64,000 nt of DNA. It comes from Strongylocentrotus purpuratus. Lineage: Eukaryota; Echinodermata; Echinoidea; Camarodonta; Strongylocentrotidae. The stretch is from contig NW_022145607.1 of assembly GCF_000002235.5 (NCBI RefSeq), positions 35,625,029 to 35,689,028 on the forward strand, in the 5' to 3' direction. A model generated the notes under the pieces. That model saw only the letters and a program-made list of their open reading frames with translations. It did not search any database and was not told the DNA's origin. The translations under genes and the position numbers were made by a program. This document shows positions 45,430 through 56,782 of the stretch, piece after piece (positions within the stretch are counted from its first letter, which is position 1; each line of letters begins with the position of its first letter).

Positions 45430-46195
45430 GTAAAATCGCTCTATTACCCCGGGGGGAGTTGAGGTGAGGAGCCCCTGAAAGCTCAGGGGTTTTAGGCATT
45501 TAATTATCATGGTCAGATATTGTATTTGTGCCAGGGGGCTGAGCCCCTTGAAGCTCAGGTTTTTTTAGGCATTTCATTAAAGTCAGATGACTTGAGGGGC
45601 CCATCTTAGGGCCCTGGTGGGGGCTGAAGGCCTGACTGTAAATTTTGGATTTTGATATTTTCCAACAAACGCACTTACAAAAGAAATTGAGAAAAAATCC
45701 CAGAAAATCGTGTCATTTCAGCAACATTTGTAAATCTCTAGAGGTATCGAATGAGAAATAAACCTTGTTTGAATATTATTTGGGGGCGGGGGGAAGGGGG
45801 CAACTGCCCCAAGCCCCACCCCAACCCGTCAGTACGCCAGTGTTGAGGGGATCATGTCTTCTCATCCATATGATAAAAAACATACACTCTTTTCCATTCC
45901 TCTCACATAATTTCCACGATATGCGCCTATTGCTATTTTCAAATCCTCCATCGATAAATATAGGGGCATGCAGAATATTTAGGAAATTCAATTTCTGTTT
46001 ACTCTCCTTTTCTTTGGATAGAATATAATTTTTGTTGTGATTCAATTTTTATTGTATTTTTGGTTAAAAAATACCTACCATTTTCACTCCTTTACCAGTG
46101 ATTTGTTTTTTGTGGAGCGAAAATGCGTTTTACCCCACCCCCCACATTTTTCCCTGCCCCCCCCCCCCTCGTCACCTCTGGCGCCTCTGCTACAT
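45430..46195. mobile_element. Half of the long-inverted-repeat element plus its companion repeat
   Basis: Matches 21838-22700: GGCATTTAATTA, CCAACAAACGCA, the terminus GTCAGTACGCCAGTG (45832-45846), then CATAATTTCCACGATATGCG and a C run before CTCTGGCGCCTCTGC. The left arm is absent. Confidence 0.7.
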
Positions 46196-46249
46196 ATAAA
46201 TGTCCAAAATTAGGAACCTTAGAACACATACAGGAGAGAAATCTTTTAA

Positions 46250-46620
46250 GGGGTAACCTCGCTAGTCTTAAGGACTACAATTCATAACGTGTAACTTCCT
46301 ATACATGAAGAAGCGCTATTAATAAAACGGAAAGGAGGTCACAATTTGTAATGTCATAAGGACCGTTATTCATAAGGACCGCTATTTATAGCGTGAGATA
46401 AGGGTTGCTATTCATTATTTATATTGAGGGTCATTACTTGTAAGGACAGGCCTCTACTCATAATACCAAATGAGGGTCGCTATTCATGAACATGAAGAAG
46501 GGGCGCTATTCATAATTTACAGTGGGAGTCACTACTCATAAGGACCGCTATTCGTAATTTATATTGGGGGTCACTACTCATAAGGACCGCTATACATAAT
46601 ACAAAATGAGGGTGAAATGT
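46250..46620. repeat. Tandem repeat of ATAAGGACCGCTATTCATAA-type units
   Basis: About eight imperfect units of ~40-45 bp built from GGGTCACTACTCATAAGGA, CGCTATTCATAATTTAT and related words. No coding role is seen. A G run follows at 46732-46743. Confidence 0.8.
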
Positions 46621-47099
46621 GTAAGACTATGTTGATGTATATATTTTCAGTATCATGAAAGTAGATTTCAGCGTCATGAATTCATGTAGCAAAATTGTGT
46701 GTACTGTGAATTTATCACAAAACTTCAGGAGGGGGGGGGGGGGGATGAAATGGCATGCTTGAAATAGGATTTCATTTTGCAAGCTAAATGTACCCCCAAC
46801 TTTTTTGGTACATGCACTTCATAAATGATCAATTTCAATTATTCTACTCTCAATCCTCCCTCTCTCTCTCACATGGTGCACCCGCAGGCCTATACTCATT
46901 GTATATCCTATTTTCGGATCGAGGAAGCGATATCTTTTCTCGTATATGATGTCACGTTTTCCCCCAAGAAGACATTTGAAGGGATAGTATTTATTTTTGT
47001 AAGTTCACTGTAGAAAATATATTTCTAGATAGAATGTAACATAGATACCGGTATTGATATTTTTCTTTTGTATCTTTTATCAGATTTTTAATGATTTTT
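46621..47099. other. Spacer, nothing recognised
   Basis: AT-rich with a CT-rich stretch at 46855-46872. Confidence 0.5.
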
Positions 47100-47990
47100 G
47101 TCTCGCCTGCGTAGCAAAAAGCGAGACATAGGCGCCGCTTTTCCGGTGATTGCGACGGCGGCGGCGTCAACTTCAAAAACTTAACCTAAGGTTAAGTTTT
47201 TGAATCTTTGATATAATTTTTAAAGTATATGTTCTTAGTCAATGAAACTTTGACTATAGGGTAATCAAGTATCCCCAATCATGTGAGTAGAATTTCAGAT
47301 CACAAAGTCAAGGTCAAAGGTCATTTCAGGTCAATAGACTTGGACTATGTTGTAGCATCATCATCGAAAACTTAACCTAAGGTTAAGTTTTTTAATTTTT
47401 GATATAATTTTGAAAGTATAAGTTCTTAGTCAATGAAACTTGGACTATAGGATTATCAAGTCTCCCCAATCATGTGAGTAGAATTTCAGGTCACTAAGTT
47501 AAGGCCAAAGGTCATTTAAGGTCAACAAACTTAGACTTTGTTGTGGCATCAACTTCAAGATTTTCAAAATGCTTCTTCTTCGTTATTTTTCAACCGATTT
47601 TGATTCTGATTCTGATTGTTTCATATGATAGGGCTAGGAGGGGGATTTAAAATTTCTACACAGAATCGTGAAATTCATTATGCTAATTTATGCAAATTTA
47701 TTCGAAATCACAAAAAAGGCTTCTTCTCCTTCATTTCTTGATCGATTTTGATTTGGTTTGCTTTGTAACGTAGAGCTAACTTTGGTACACTAAACTTCTA
47801 CACAGAATTTTGAAATTGTTCTCCATTAATTAATTATGGTAATTTATGCAAATTTATTCCAAAAATAATAAAAATTGCTTCTTTTCCCTCATTTCTTGTC
47901 CGATTTTTATTTGGTTTGCCTTATCTGGTAGAGCTAAATTTGGAACACTAAAATTCTACACAGAATTGTGAGATTTTGCTTCATTGATTA
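47100..47990 (+). repeat. Dispersed repeat with GCGAGACATAGGCGCCGC head and internal tandem units
   Basis: The head TCTCGCCTGCGTAGCAAAAA with GCGAGACA can fold back on itself. Two ~191-bp units follow, each opening with the palindrome AAACTTAACCTAAGGTTAAG (47176 and 47367) and containing TTCTTAGTCAATGAAACTT. Then come three ~125-bp units with CTTCTT..CATTTCTTG.CCGATTTT and TCTACACAGAATT. The first ~191-bp unit carries a perfect AGGTCAAAGGTCA at 47311-47323. Confidence 0.78.
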
Positions 47991-48633
47991 TTTATGGTAC
48001 TTTATGCAAATGAAATGAAATTATGTCCCTTCCAGGGCATCAAATTTTTATTTTTTGACCAGTTCAAAAGTGTACCATATAAAATTTACGATATTTGTTG
48101 TTGCGAGATGCGGATGAGCGCTACGTCATTGACGTTCTGGTTCATATTGAATTGCGTTGTGCAGGCGAGACCGCCGAGAGCGTTTCCCTTGTTTCATACT
48201 CTTTATTTCTCTTTTCACTTTTACATAGAATGTTTTTTCTCTTTCATTTGTTATGAAAGAACTACAGTATTATCTTTTGTATTAAAAGTGATTTTGTTTA
48301 ATATTACCTGTATCCTTAACTCATGTTATTGTATAGTAAGCCTATGGTACACTATAGGATTTCACTACCATTCTATTTTTGAATAAGTTGCATTAGCATT
48401 TGATATGAATGTTCATTTATGTAAAAATGTTATGATCGAGGCTCTGAATTGTTGTATTAACCCTGTATTGTCATTGCCTGACCAAGCACAATCGGAGCTA
48501 TGTAATACAATGTATTCTATTCATCTCTGTTCATCTTTGTAACATTGTGCTTCCATGTGAGTAACATTCCATGTGCACATAATTTTGTTAGTGGTTATGT
48601 AAATGACTTTGTACATCAACCATATAGTAGGAG

Positions 48634-49035
48634 ATGCTTCATATAATGCTAATTATTCTTGTGCAAGTTTTTCAAGTTGAACCTTTAAAAGCAGGTGATA
48701 TTCACCCTATTCCAGGGCCAGATAATAATAAATGTAATACCATTCATTATACACCTACTGTGACTACTGCCTCCTCTGAGCTCAAGTCCACACAACATGT
48801 ATATAAGTATAATACAGCTGAGTTTCGGCAGTGGAAAGACAAGTTAACTGAATTACCACATGACGTTTTAAATGTTATCACATCATGTGGGCTTCAACCT
48901 TCTATACCAAAACGCGCAGGGGAAATCAAGGTGGCAAACATAGAAACTGTCACCGAAACGATTGTAAGGCATCACTGCCTCACCGTTCAAAGGATAAACT
49001 TGATCAACCACAACAGAGTGTCTCCTTTTGTATAA
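48634..49035 (+). mobile_element. LINE 5' end: ORF N-terminus with degenerate 2A-like motif
   Basis: A hydrophobic start (L-I-I-L-V-Q-V-F-Q-V) leads into A-G-D-I-H-P-I-P-G-P, close to the G-D-I/V-E-x-N-P-G-P core of 2A-like peptides known at the start of sea-urchin LINE proteins, but with H for E and I for the key N. It continues Y-N-T-A-E-F-R-Q-W-K-D-K-L-T-E-L-P-H-D-V, as in the ORF N-termini of CR1/L2-type LINEs. It ends at a stop, and no RT follows, so it is a 5' fragment. The upstream ~550 bp (48060-48633) may be its 5' UTR. Confidence 0.6.
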
Positions 49036-49330
49036 TAATAATAATATGAAAAATTTATATAGCGCTTGTGACAACTGTTTCAAAGCACTGTACATGTACA
49101 CAAATCAAAATTACTTTTAAAAAAAATTCAATATTACTAATGGAATCACATTACTCAAATTACCAAGAAAACAAAATATTACTAACATAACTTAACAAAT
49201 TATCATTACTTAAATTAACAAGAAGATCAAATATTACTAACATAACTTAACAAATTAACATTACTTAATATTACTAACATTACTAATGAAATTAACAAAA
49301 CATGTAAATTCCTTGGAAATTAACACATTA
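49036..49330 (-). mobile_element. SINE-like tail and AT-rich tandem words
   Basis: Read on the - strand, AGCGCTATATAAATTTTTCA followed by ATT repeats (49030-49075) is a retroposon 3' end. The rest repeats TTACTAACATAACTTAACAA and TTAACATTACTTA words about every 60 bp. Confidence 0.6.
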
Positions 49331-50216
49331 TATAATTATATCAATAATAGCATAATAATTATTTGTATGATTAATACCCGCCCGATTCATAATAAAAACT
49401 CTGAATTCAATGACTTTGTTATAGATATTATGACCTTGACATTTTTGGTGTATATGAGACAAGGTTGCATCACAGATGAGAGAAAGTGGTGCTAAGGTAG
49501 TGACTTCAATGCTAGATGTACAATTAAAGATAATCTTAAAATTTGAGTGAAAACAGACCATTATTCATGGTACAAACTGATCTGATCGATTCCTTAATTC
49601 TCCCAACTATATCATTACAATTTAATTACATTTTAGGTGAATGGAAATCTCACAAAGCAATAAAATGGCTCTACATTCCATTCCAGACATTTAAGTGTTG
49701 ACAGATTTTTCATAGCCTGTTCTATATGTCTTTTTTCATGGAAAAACGGTTGGGAAAATTCAAAAATGGTTGGGAGAATTTACTGTTAATCACTGTTAGA
49801 GATCGAGTGTCATACATTGACACCTTCAAAGAAAACCATAGATATCTTCGTGGTTTGAGAATTTTTTCAGGATTTTTTGCATGTCAGAGGGTTAGTACAG
49901 TAGAAGGAATATAGTAAGTAACATTTATACAAAAAATTAAGCAATTTTTTTCATCAACCTTCAACAATGTTCAACAATGCGCAAATGGCTTAAATTGGGC
50001 CTAGAGTCCGATCGTGAGAAATATCAGAACCAGCGTCAGTTAGTGCAGTTACGTGTTCGCGCTTCCAAAACATCATATAACCTATAGAGTGGTGAAGTGT
50101 GACGTCATAAAAAATCTAATTTTAGAATTTCGCAATTCTTTTTTTATTTTTCGAAAGAGCATCAAAAATAATGTACAAATGTCGAAAAACCAATTAAATA
50201 TGTTAAGTATTGGGTG
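49331..50216. other. Spacer, nothing recognised
   Basis: No coding sequence, repeat or RNA structure stands out. Confidence 0.5.
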
Positions 50217-50348
50217 AGATATGACCATCTGAATACATATATGTCCTATGGGAACTCAGTGTTATATGCTCTGGTTCTAATGGTTAGGAGCCAGAGCATA
50301 TAACACTGAGTTCCTATGGGGAGTATATTTATTCAGATGGTCATATCT
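50217..50348. repeat. 132-bp inverted repeat (hairpin)
   Basis: AGATATGACCATCTGAATA to the left pairs with its complement ending at 50348. The arms are ~60 bp with a few mismatches, including a perfect AGTGTTATATGCTCTGG stretch. The loop is about TCTAATGGTTAGGA. A LINE fragment begins just to the right, so it may mark a rearranged insertion end. Confidence 0.85.
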
Positions 50349-50357
50349 TGGGTTTGT

Positions 50358-51225
50358 ACGAAAATCTTTGACTCAAAAAGCATGTGAACAATTAATCCAT
50401 GCATTAATCTCATCTCGATTAGATTTGTGTAATTCTTTCCTATTTGGACTAACCAAACAGCAGCAAGACAGACTGCAATCCCTCCAAAATTCCAGTGCAA
50501 GACTCTTTACTTTCACACCAATAATGTCCTCTATTACGCCTATATTACGCTCTCTTCACTAGCTACCTGTCCAGAAAAGGGTCCACTTCAAAATTATGTT
50601 ACTTGTTTATTGGGCTCTCCATGGAATTTTGCCACAATATATTAAAGACTCACTACACCCCTACAATCCAACTCGTACCTTAAGATCTGGATGTGGTAAT
50701 TTGCTGCAAATTCCCCGTACCCATCATTATGGGGAGACCATGCTTTTTCACATGCAGCAGCCAAATTATGGAATAAACTTCCCCATCACTATGCTATATT
50801 GCAACATACTCCACCTTTAATAAAGATTGTCATCAGACTTACCTATTCCATCTTTAACTCAGTACTTCCTTAACTTGTATAAGTTTATTTTACTAAATCC
50901 ATAATTGATATGTTATTTGTACATCTGAGATTAATGAGTTATCACAGTTTAGTCTCATTGGCTGCCCGTGTGGGGCCTGGTGGCCTCAGATCCTAGAGAT
51001 CCTGTGAATAATGTGCTGACTGGGCGAGTCCCTTAAATTGTCAGTGAACGTCAACAGAGCAGCTGGAGGGCACCCGGCCCCACCGGGCAGAGCTGAGGAT
51101 ATAAATGGGTTAAATAAATGAATATTGCAAAATTGTTTATTTTACTTGTATCAAAAAGAACTGTTGCTGAGCTAGCTAAGCGCCATGAGCGTCCCCGGAC
51201 GGTGTGTGCGCTCTATAAGTTTACA
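50358..51225 (+). mobile_element. CR1/L2-like LINE 3' end
   Basis: Reads L-I-H-A-L-I-S-S-R-L-D-L-C-N-S, L-P-V-Q-K-R-V-H-F-K-I, Y-I-K-D-S-L-H-P-Y-N-P-T-R-T-L-R-S and V-P/I-P-R-T-H, the classic C-terminus of CR1/L2 RT proteins. One internal stop (50560-50562) and one later shift are visible. The 3' UTR includes a GC-rich ~150 bp and ends near GTGCGCTCTATAAG (51207-51220). 5'-truncated. Confidence 0.85.
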
Positions 51226-51231
51226 GTATTA

Positions 51232-53267
51232 TTAGGTGATACGTACGAAGTCTTCGTATCACCTATTGATTTCGTCAAGATTTTTATTATTATTCCTATT
51301 ATTCTTCCTCGATTTTGTTCGCAGGATATCTCAAGACTGAATAAAGCCATTGTCATGAAAATTTCAATGATGATAGATCTTAGTCTAACTTAGAACTGTG
51401 TGACTTTTCAAAGACTCAAAATCATTGTGACGTCATCCAGGCGCCATTTTGTGAAAATCAACTTATGATCATATCTTCATAATGGAAAGGAATTTTTCAT
51501 GATTAAGATCAATATCCGTCCGGTCAATTTCAGATCAATAAACATGCAAAAATGAGCGCGTGCGCGTTCGTCCGCGCGCTCAAAAATTTAAAATGCTCTA
51601 AATCATCCCAAATTTTTTTTTGCATACGTTTCAGGCCATATGGAGCATTTGACAAAAAATCGCGCTCATGCGCATGCGCGCGCGTTTTTTGCGCGTACTA
51701 GCATTTTGCAACATAGAATCGCCATATTTTCTCTATCATCATATTTGGCACATTTTTCCAAGCATTTTGATAACTTGTTCATCTTTTAATAACGCAATGA
51801 ACGTCCGTCAAAGTTGACAGCGCACGCGGACCTGCGCTATCTTTATCCACAATACAAGAGCAAAAACATGCCTATACAAAGTTTGTTGTAACTCTTCAGA
51901 ATAGATAAGAACTCCCAATATTTTTTCATATTTAGAAAGATTATGAGTCGGAAATATGATTTCATGTCTCAATTGACCCTCAATTAACTCATGAAATCAT
52001 CATAATGGCCTCCGAACTCAAAATTTCAATTTGCATATTATGATGTCAGCAGATTTTTGGAAAATTGATTGTATCTCTGTAAATATTGATTGATTTTCTT
52101 TCAAATTTTGAAATGTTTTAGTTGAGACAATTCTCTACAAATTTAGTGTTCACAATTTTTCATTTTGACAAAGGCATCATGGCTTTTTTTTTCGATTAAA
52201 GGAGGCATGTCAATTTTTCACATTTTTCGTGTATTTTCTATGGGACATGACTTTTTCTCAAAACTGGATTCGACACTCCTGTCTTTCGCGAGCAAAATCT
52301 CCGTTGTTTTAGCTTCGTTTTCGCTGAGCTTCGAATATGTTGTAGCTGAGACGGTAAGCTATCACCAATGTGCCTTTTATTTTTCGATCAGATGCCGGGA
52401 TTATGCTCATATTTCACTTGAAAAGTAGGATTTCAGAATTCCATTTCCCGTTTACGTGTAATCGCTATGGGAAATGTTTGGGTATATCTGTAACGCACTT
52501 GACTTCCATCCTCGAGATCCATGGTTCGAGTCCGGGTGTCTCCAACAATATTTTTCTTCACTTTTTTTTTTTTACCTTTCACTGTACCATATCTCCTTTG
52601 ATTAATAAAACACGTAGAGTCGCAAATAATGTAATGAACAACTCTATTTACTTTATTATTACCCTATTTTCACTAAATCCATTACTTTTTGAGTTTAATC
52701 CCTATGGGAGATGACTTTTTCTCAAGTCTGGATTCTACATTCCTGTGTTTTGAGCAATATCGCTGGTATTTCTGCTTGGATTTTGTTGATTTTTGAGTAT
52801 GTTGTAACTGAGACAAGTTTCCACAATATTTATGTAGACTAACATTATCATGACGTTATCATAGTCAAAAATTCAACCATAGGTGACATGTCAATTATCA
52901 TATATAACAATCCTCAATCGAATACCTGAAGGGGGCGCTATACCACTTTTAATCATGGTCATCTGGAAGGCATTGTTCTCAATTGCATCTCTCTCTCTTC
53001 TCTCTTTTGCTCTTTTTCCTTCTTTTCTCATGTTCTGCCCCTCTCCTTTTTTGGTCTGTCTCTGCATCTATCTATCTCTCTTCTCTTTCACCCTCTCCCT
53101 CTCTCTCTCTCTTGCCTTGCCTTCCTCTTATTATCTTGGTCTGTCTCCCTCTGCCCTACAGTTGAAACTTGACTCATGGATAGACCATAATGGGAGTAGT
53201 AAACTAAAGATGAAATCGTGAAAATGCGTTCTTCATTATGATACACATGAGCATACGTATCACCTAA
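51232..53267. mobile_element. Element with TTAGGTGATACG ends, copy A
   Basis: Starts TTAGGTGATACGTACGAAG, whose first 30 bases form a near-perfect hairpin, and ends ATACGTATCACCTAA, so the outer ~14 bp are inverted. The interior is non-coding: GATTTTGTTCGCAGGATATC near the start, a GCGCGTGCGCGTTCG-rich CpG stretch, AAGGGGGCGCTATACCACT (52931) and a TCTCTC-rich run. Copy B follows without a gap. A non-autonomous DNA transposon is likely. Confidence 0.75.
52484..52556 (+). other. tRNA-like sequence with perfect B box, probably a pseudo-tRNA
   Basis: GGTTCGAGTCC (52524-52534) is a perfect pol III B box, and TGGGTATATCTG upstream is a fair A box at normal spacing. The acceptor stem does not pair well, and the T stem has a mismatch. 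It has no counterpart in copy B of the element. Confidence 0.4.
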
Positions 53268-55067
53268 TTCGTCAAAGTGACGAATTAGAGTCTAGTATTT
53301 ATTTTGTGTCTGTATAGAAGAAATTATTATTATTCTTCCTCAATTTTGTTCACAGGATACCTCAAGAATTGCAAAAGCCATTGTCATGAAACTTTCAATG
53401 ATGATAGATCTTAGTCTAACTTAGAACTGCATGATTTTTCAAAGACTCAAAATTATCGTCATCCAGGCGCCATTTTGTGAAAATCAACTGATGATCATAT
53501 CTTCATAACGGAAAGTAATTTTTCATTCATATTTATCATGATTAAGATCAATATCCTTCCGGTCAATTTAAGATAAAAAGAACGTACACAAATCCGCGCG
53601 TACGCGTTCTTGCGCGCAAAAATTAAAAATGCTCCAAATCATTCCCAATTTTGTTTGCATACGTTTCAAGCCATATGAAGCATATTTGACAAAAAATCAC
53701 TCAAAGGCGCATGCGTGCGCGTTTTTTGCGCGTTTTGGCATTTTTCAACATATAATCGCCAAATTTTCTCTGTCATCAGGTTTGGCACATTTTTCCAAGC
53801 ATTTTGATATCATGTTCATCTCTTTATCACTATTAATAACGGAATGAGCGTCCGTTCAAGATAAACATCCGAGCGCGCGAGCTCATGCATTACATAGTAT
53901 ATATAGGCAAAAACATGCCTATAAAAAGTCCATTGGGATGAACAAGGACTGCCAAGCTTTTTTCAAATTTTGATAGAGTATGAGTCGGAGATATGATTTC
54001 ATAGCTCATTTGGCCATTAAATACATCTTGACGTCATCATAATGGCCTTGAAAGTCAAAATACAAAATTGCATATTATGACGTCATTATATTTATGGAAA
54101 ATTTAGTGTATTTCTCATATTGTTGACTGATTTTCTTCACAATTGCAGTATCTTGTAGCTTAGGCAATTGCCTACAAGATCAATACACACTGCTTTTTAT
54201 TTTGTTAACGTCATCATAGTATAAAATTCAATTAAAGGCCACATGTCAGAATTTTCTCAATTTGCGTGTTACGTCTATGGAAGGTGAAATTTGTTCACAT
54301 CATGAATCTACATGACATTGATCTTTGAGCACTATCTAGCTTTTTTGTGCTCTATGTTCTCCCAAATTTTGATATGGTGTAGCTAAGAAAATTATCTATC
54401 AGAATGATGTACATCATTTATCATTTTGATGACATCATCATAGTGACAATTTCAATTAAAGGCGACGTGTCAGAATTTTCTTAGTTTGCGTGTTTGGCGA
54501 CTTTTTCTGAAATCCTGATTCTACAAATCTCTATCAAATACCTGAAGGGGGCGCTATACCACTCTTAATCATGGTCACCAGGGAATTTCAGTTTAAAATC
54601 TTACATAACATCATATTTTGTAATGATAAACTGTATCTTTTTGGGTTAACACAGTCAAATGTATGTTCCTTTTGTAGAAAAGAGGTAGAAACCTATCGTC
54701 TTATCTTCTTTGAATGTTCTGAAGGGTCCAGAATATGGAATGAGGTGGGAAACAATTTAAAGATGTTTCAGTTTCTTAATATGCAATGGATTGATGTGTT
54801 ACTAATTGGTTTCATGTTCTGCCCCTCTCCCTTTTTTGGTCTGTCTCTGCATCTATCAATCTCTCTCTCTACTCTTTCACCCTCTTTCTCTCTCTCTTGC
54901 CTTGCCTCCCTCTTATTCTATTGCTCCGTCTCCCTCTGCCTTACACAGTTGAAACTTGACTCATGGATATAGACCACAATGGGAGTAGTATTTTATAACG
55001 TAAGATGAAATCGTGAAAATGCGTTCGATATTATGTTACACATGAGCATGAATTACGTATCACCTAA
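53268..55067. mobile_element. Element with TTAGGTGATACG ends, copy B
   Basis: Homologous to copy A in the same order (TTGTTCACAGGATACCTC, CpG-rich stretch, AAGGGGGCGCTATACCACT at 54547, CT-rich run) and ends CGTATCACCTAA. It starts with a different palindrome, TTCGTCAAAGTGACGAA, and shares the TAA junction with copy A. An L1-like fragment is inserted at 54583-54810. Confidence 0.75.
54583..54810 (+). mobile_element. L1-clade ORF2 C-terminal fragment inside copy B
   Basis: Reads R-E-F-Q-F-K-I-L-H-N-I, then C-S-F-C-R-K-E-V-E-T and F-F-E-C-S, the C-terminal zinc-knuckle region of L1-type LINEs. Copy A lacks it at the matching place (between CATGGTCATCTGG and TCATGTTCTGCCC), so the insert is directly visible. 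About 228 bp. Confidence 0.8.
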
Positions 55068-55727
55068 CGGGTCCTGGATGCTGGAGGGCTGGCCTGTCCC
55101 TTGCCTCTATCACCGTCATCTGACGAAGAATTTGCCATCCGAATAATGAGAGCGGTTTCTATTTGGCTTGTAGTTTAGAGGCCCTGACGTGGCTCCGTTT
55201 TCCCAAAGTATATGAGTGTGGAGATGAGAGGTGTTTTGGATAGCTGGACGTGTATTCTCTATGAGAGGATTATATTACATCAGTCTATGGAGACTCAACT
55301 AATTACACGTTATGAAACGATGGATTGTTTAACTGTATACTTTATTAATACAAACATAAGTCAACTTCTCCAACATGTTATCATAGTTAACACCGACACC
55401 AATTACCTGTATTAATCTCAACAAGTAGTAAAGGCAGGGATTGCCTTTTGTAGGAACTCTATTTCTCGCTTCCAGTCCTTTTCCTTACTTTAGCTCAGCT
55501 GGAGAAAAGCGGAGAGTTCGCTATCTGACCAAGACGAGAGCCAGCGTCGAAGTGACAAAATTACCGTAAAATACTGGTATTTATAGCCTCTGAGACGCTC
55601 TGAGAGCTGCTTTATGCATGGTGCGTCTGTAATCGCGCTCTGAGCCCTTATGCCCCTAAAGCTTACTGCGCCCCCTACGTTTTCTGCAAGATAACTTAAA
55701 TTGTGGCGAACTGGTTCGTTACAGTAC
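55068..55727. other. Spacer upstream of Z5, nothing recognised
   Basis: No I-K-x-E exon is seen. At 55570-55660 there are short repeated CTCTGAG words. The Z5-type flank begins abruptly at about 55728. Confidence 0.5.
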
Positions 55728-55964
55728 TGAAATTTGTTGCGAGTTCATCATAAACATAAGTTATTTTAATATCTGACTTTCTGAGACTTTCAATAGATAT
55801 GAAGCGTTGATCATGATGATCAAGTTTCGGTAAATGTCATCAAACTTATTTGAGATTTCATCTAATTTGCTACTACCATTGTTCGAGAGTGCCTCCTTGG
55901 AGTCCTCACTGTCTAGGAGCTCCTAATTGATAGCTTATGCTATTGCTGTCTGTTTGGGAGGCAT
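55728..55964 (-). mobile_element. L1-like ORF1 5' fragment upstream of Z5
   Basis: The coiled-coil half only, from the M-P-P-K-Q-T-A-I-A start at 55964, truncated at 55728. Same divergent position relative to the finger exon as in Z2 and Z4. Confidence 0.7.
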
Positions 55965-56782
55965 TGTAGTAGCTGGACTAGCGCTAGGGTCGACACTAAT
56001 TACTACGTCACTGCAATCACGATTATCACACCGGTATTATTATCAATGCATGTACGCAGTTCACTAACCGTTACATCAAGTATGGGACCGTAGTAGATTG
56101 TTTCGAAGATCCTACTATATCTATCAACAGTTTGCACAATAATGGTAGCTTAATTCAATATCATTGATTCATAAGTGTTACAATTCCGTATTCAGTACCC
56201 ATTCATTCATTATATTAAACAGATTTTGCAGTTCTCTTCCTCCTTATTGGCAATATATTCTTGTAGAAAGTAATTCTATTGTCCAAGTTTTAACATGAGT
56301 CTGCAGTCATATACCGTGTACATGAAAAAAATACTGGTATCTTTCTTATTTTCTGGATGTCTGCACAACAGTTTAAACCGAGTTTGGATAAAAACTATAA
56401 AATCAAGAAAACTGCTGGCAAGTTCCTGAGTTCTGTTTGGGACCAGATATGGTTTAATTCATTTTGATTTAATACATAGAAAGCAAAAATCATCTACTTA
56501 GATGCATTTTGCTTGGTCCCATCAAAGTCAACTTGGGCGAAAGTCAAATTTTCTTTGATTTACACACATATCGAAAATTTCAATTCATCCTGTCAAAATT
56601 GATGTATGCGAAGTTGACTGTATTGAAGGTTTTAAGCATTACATGATAATCTGCATCTAGGCAGACTGGTTACGCCTGGTGATATATCTTTACTCTTCAG
56701 TGATTTTCATTTTAATTCTGGCACTTACCAGAGCTCGACCTTCTCTTCAATAGGGATGTAATTACTTTCTTTTTCTCCCTAG
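55965..56782 (+). other. Conserved flank/intron end upstream of Z5
   Basis: Shared with 7700-8445 and 41266-42011. It ends at acceptor AG 56781-56782 after TTACTTTCTTTTTCTCCCT. Confidence 0.65.

Noticed and set aside
52484-52556. Functional tRNA gene
   Set aside because: The B box is good but the acceptor stem does not pair; listed only as tRNA-like.
54571-54972. 133-residue host protein with C-x2-C motif
   Set aside because: The frame fuses an inserted L1 C-terminal fragment with CT-rich DNA of the surrounding transposon.
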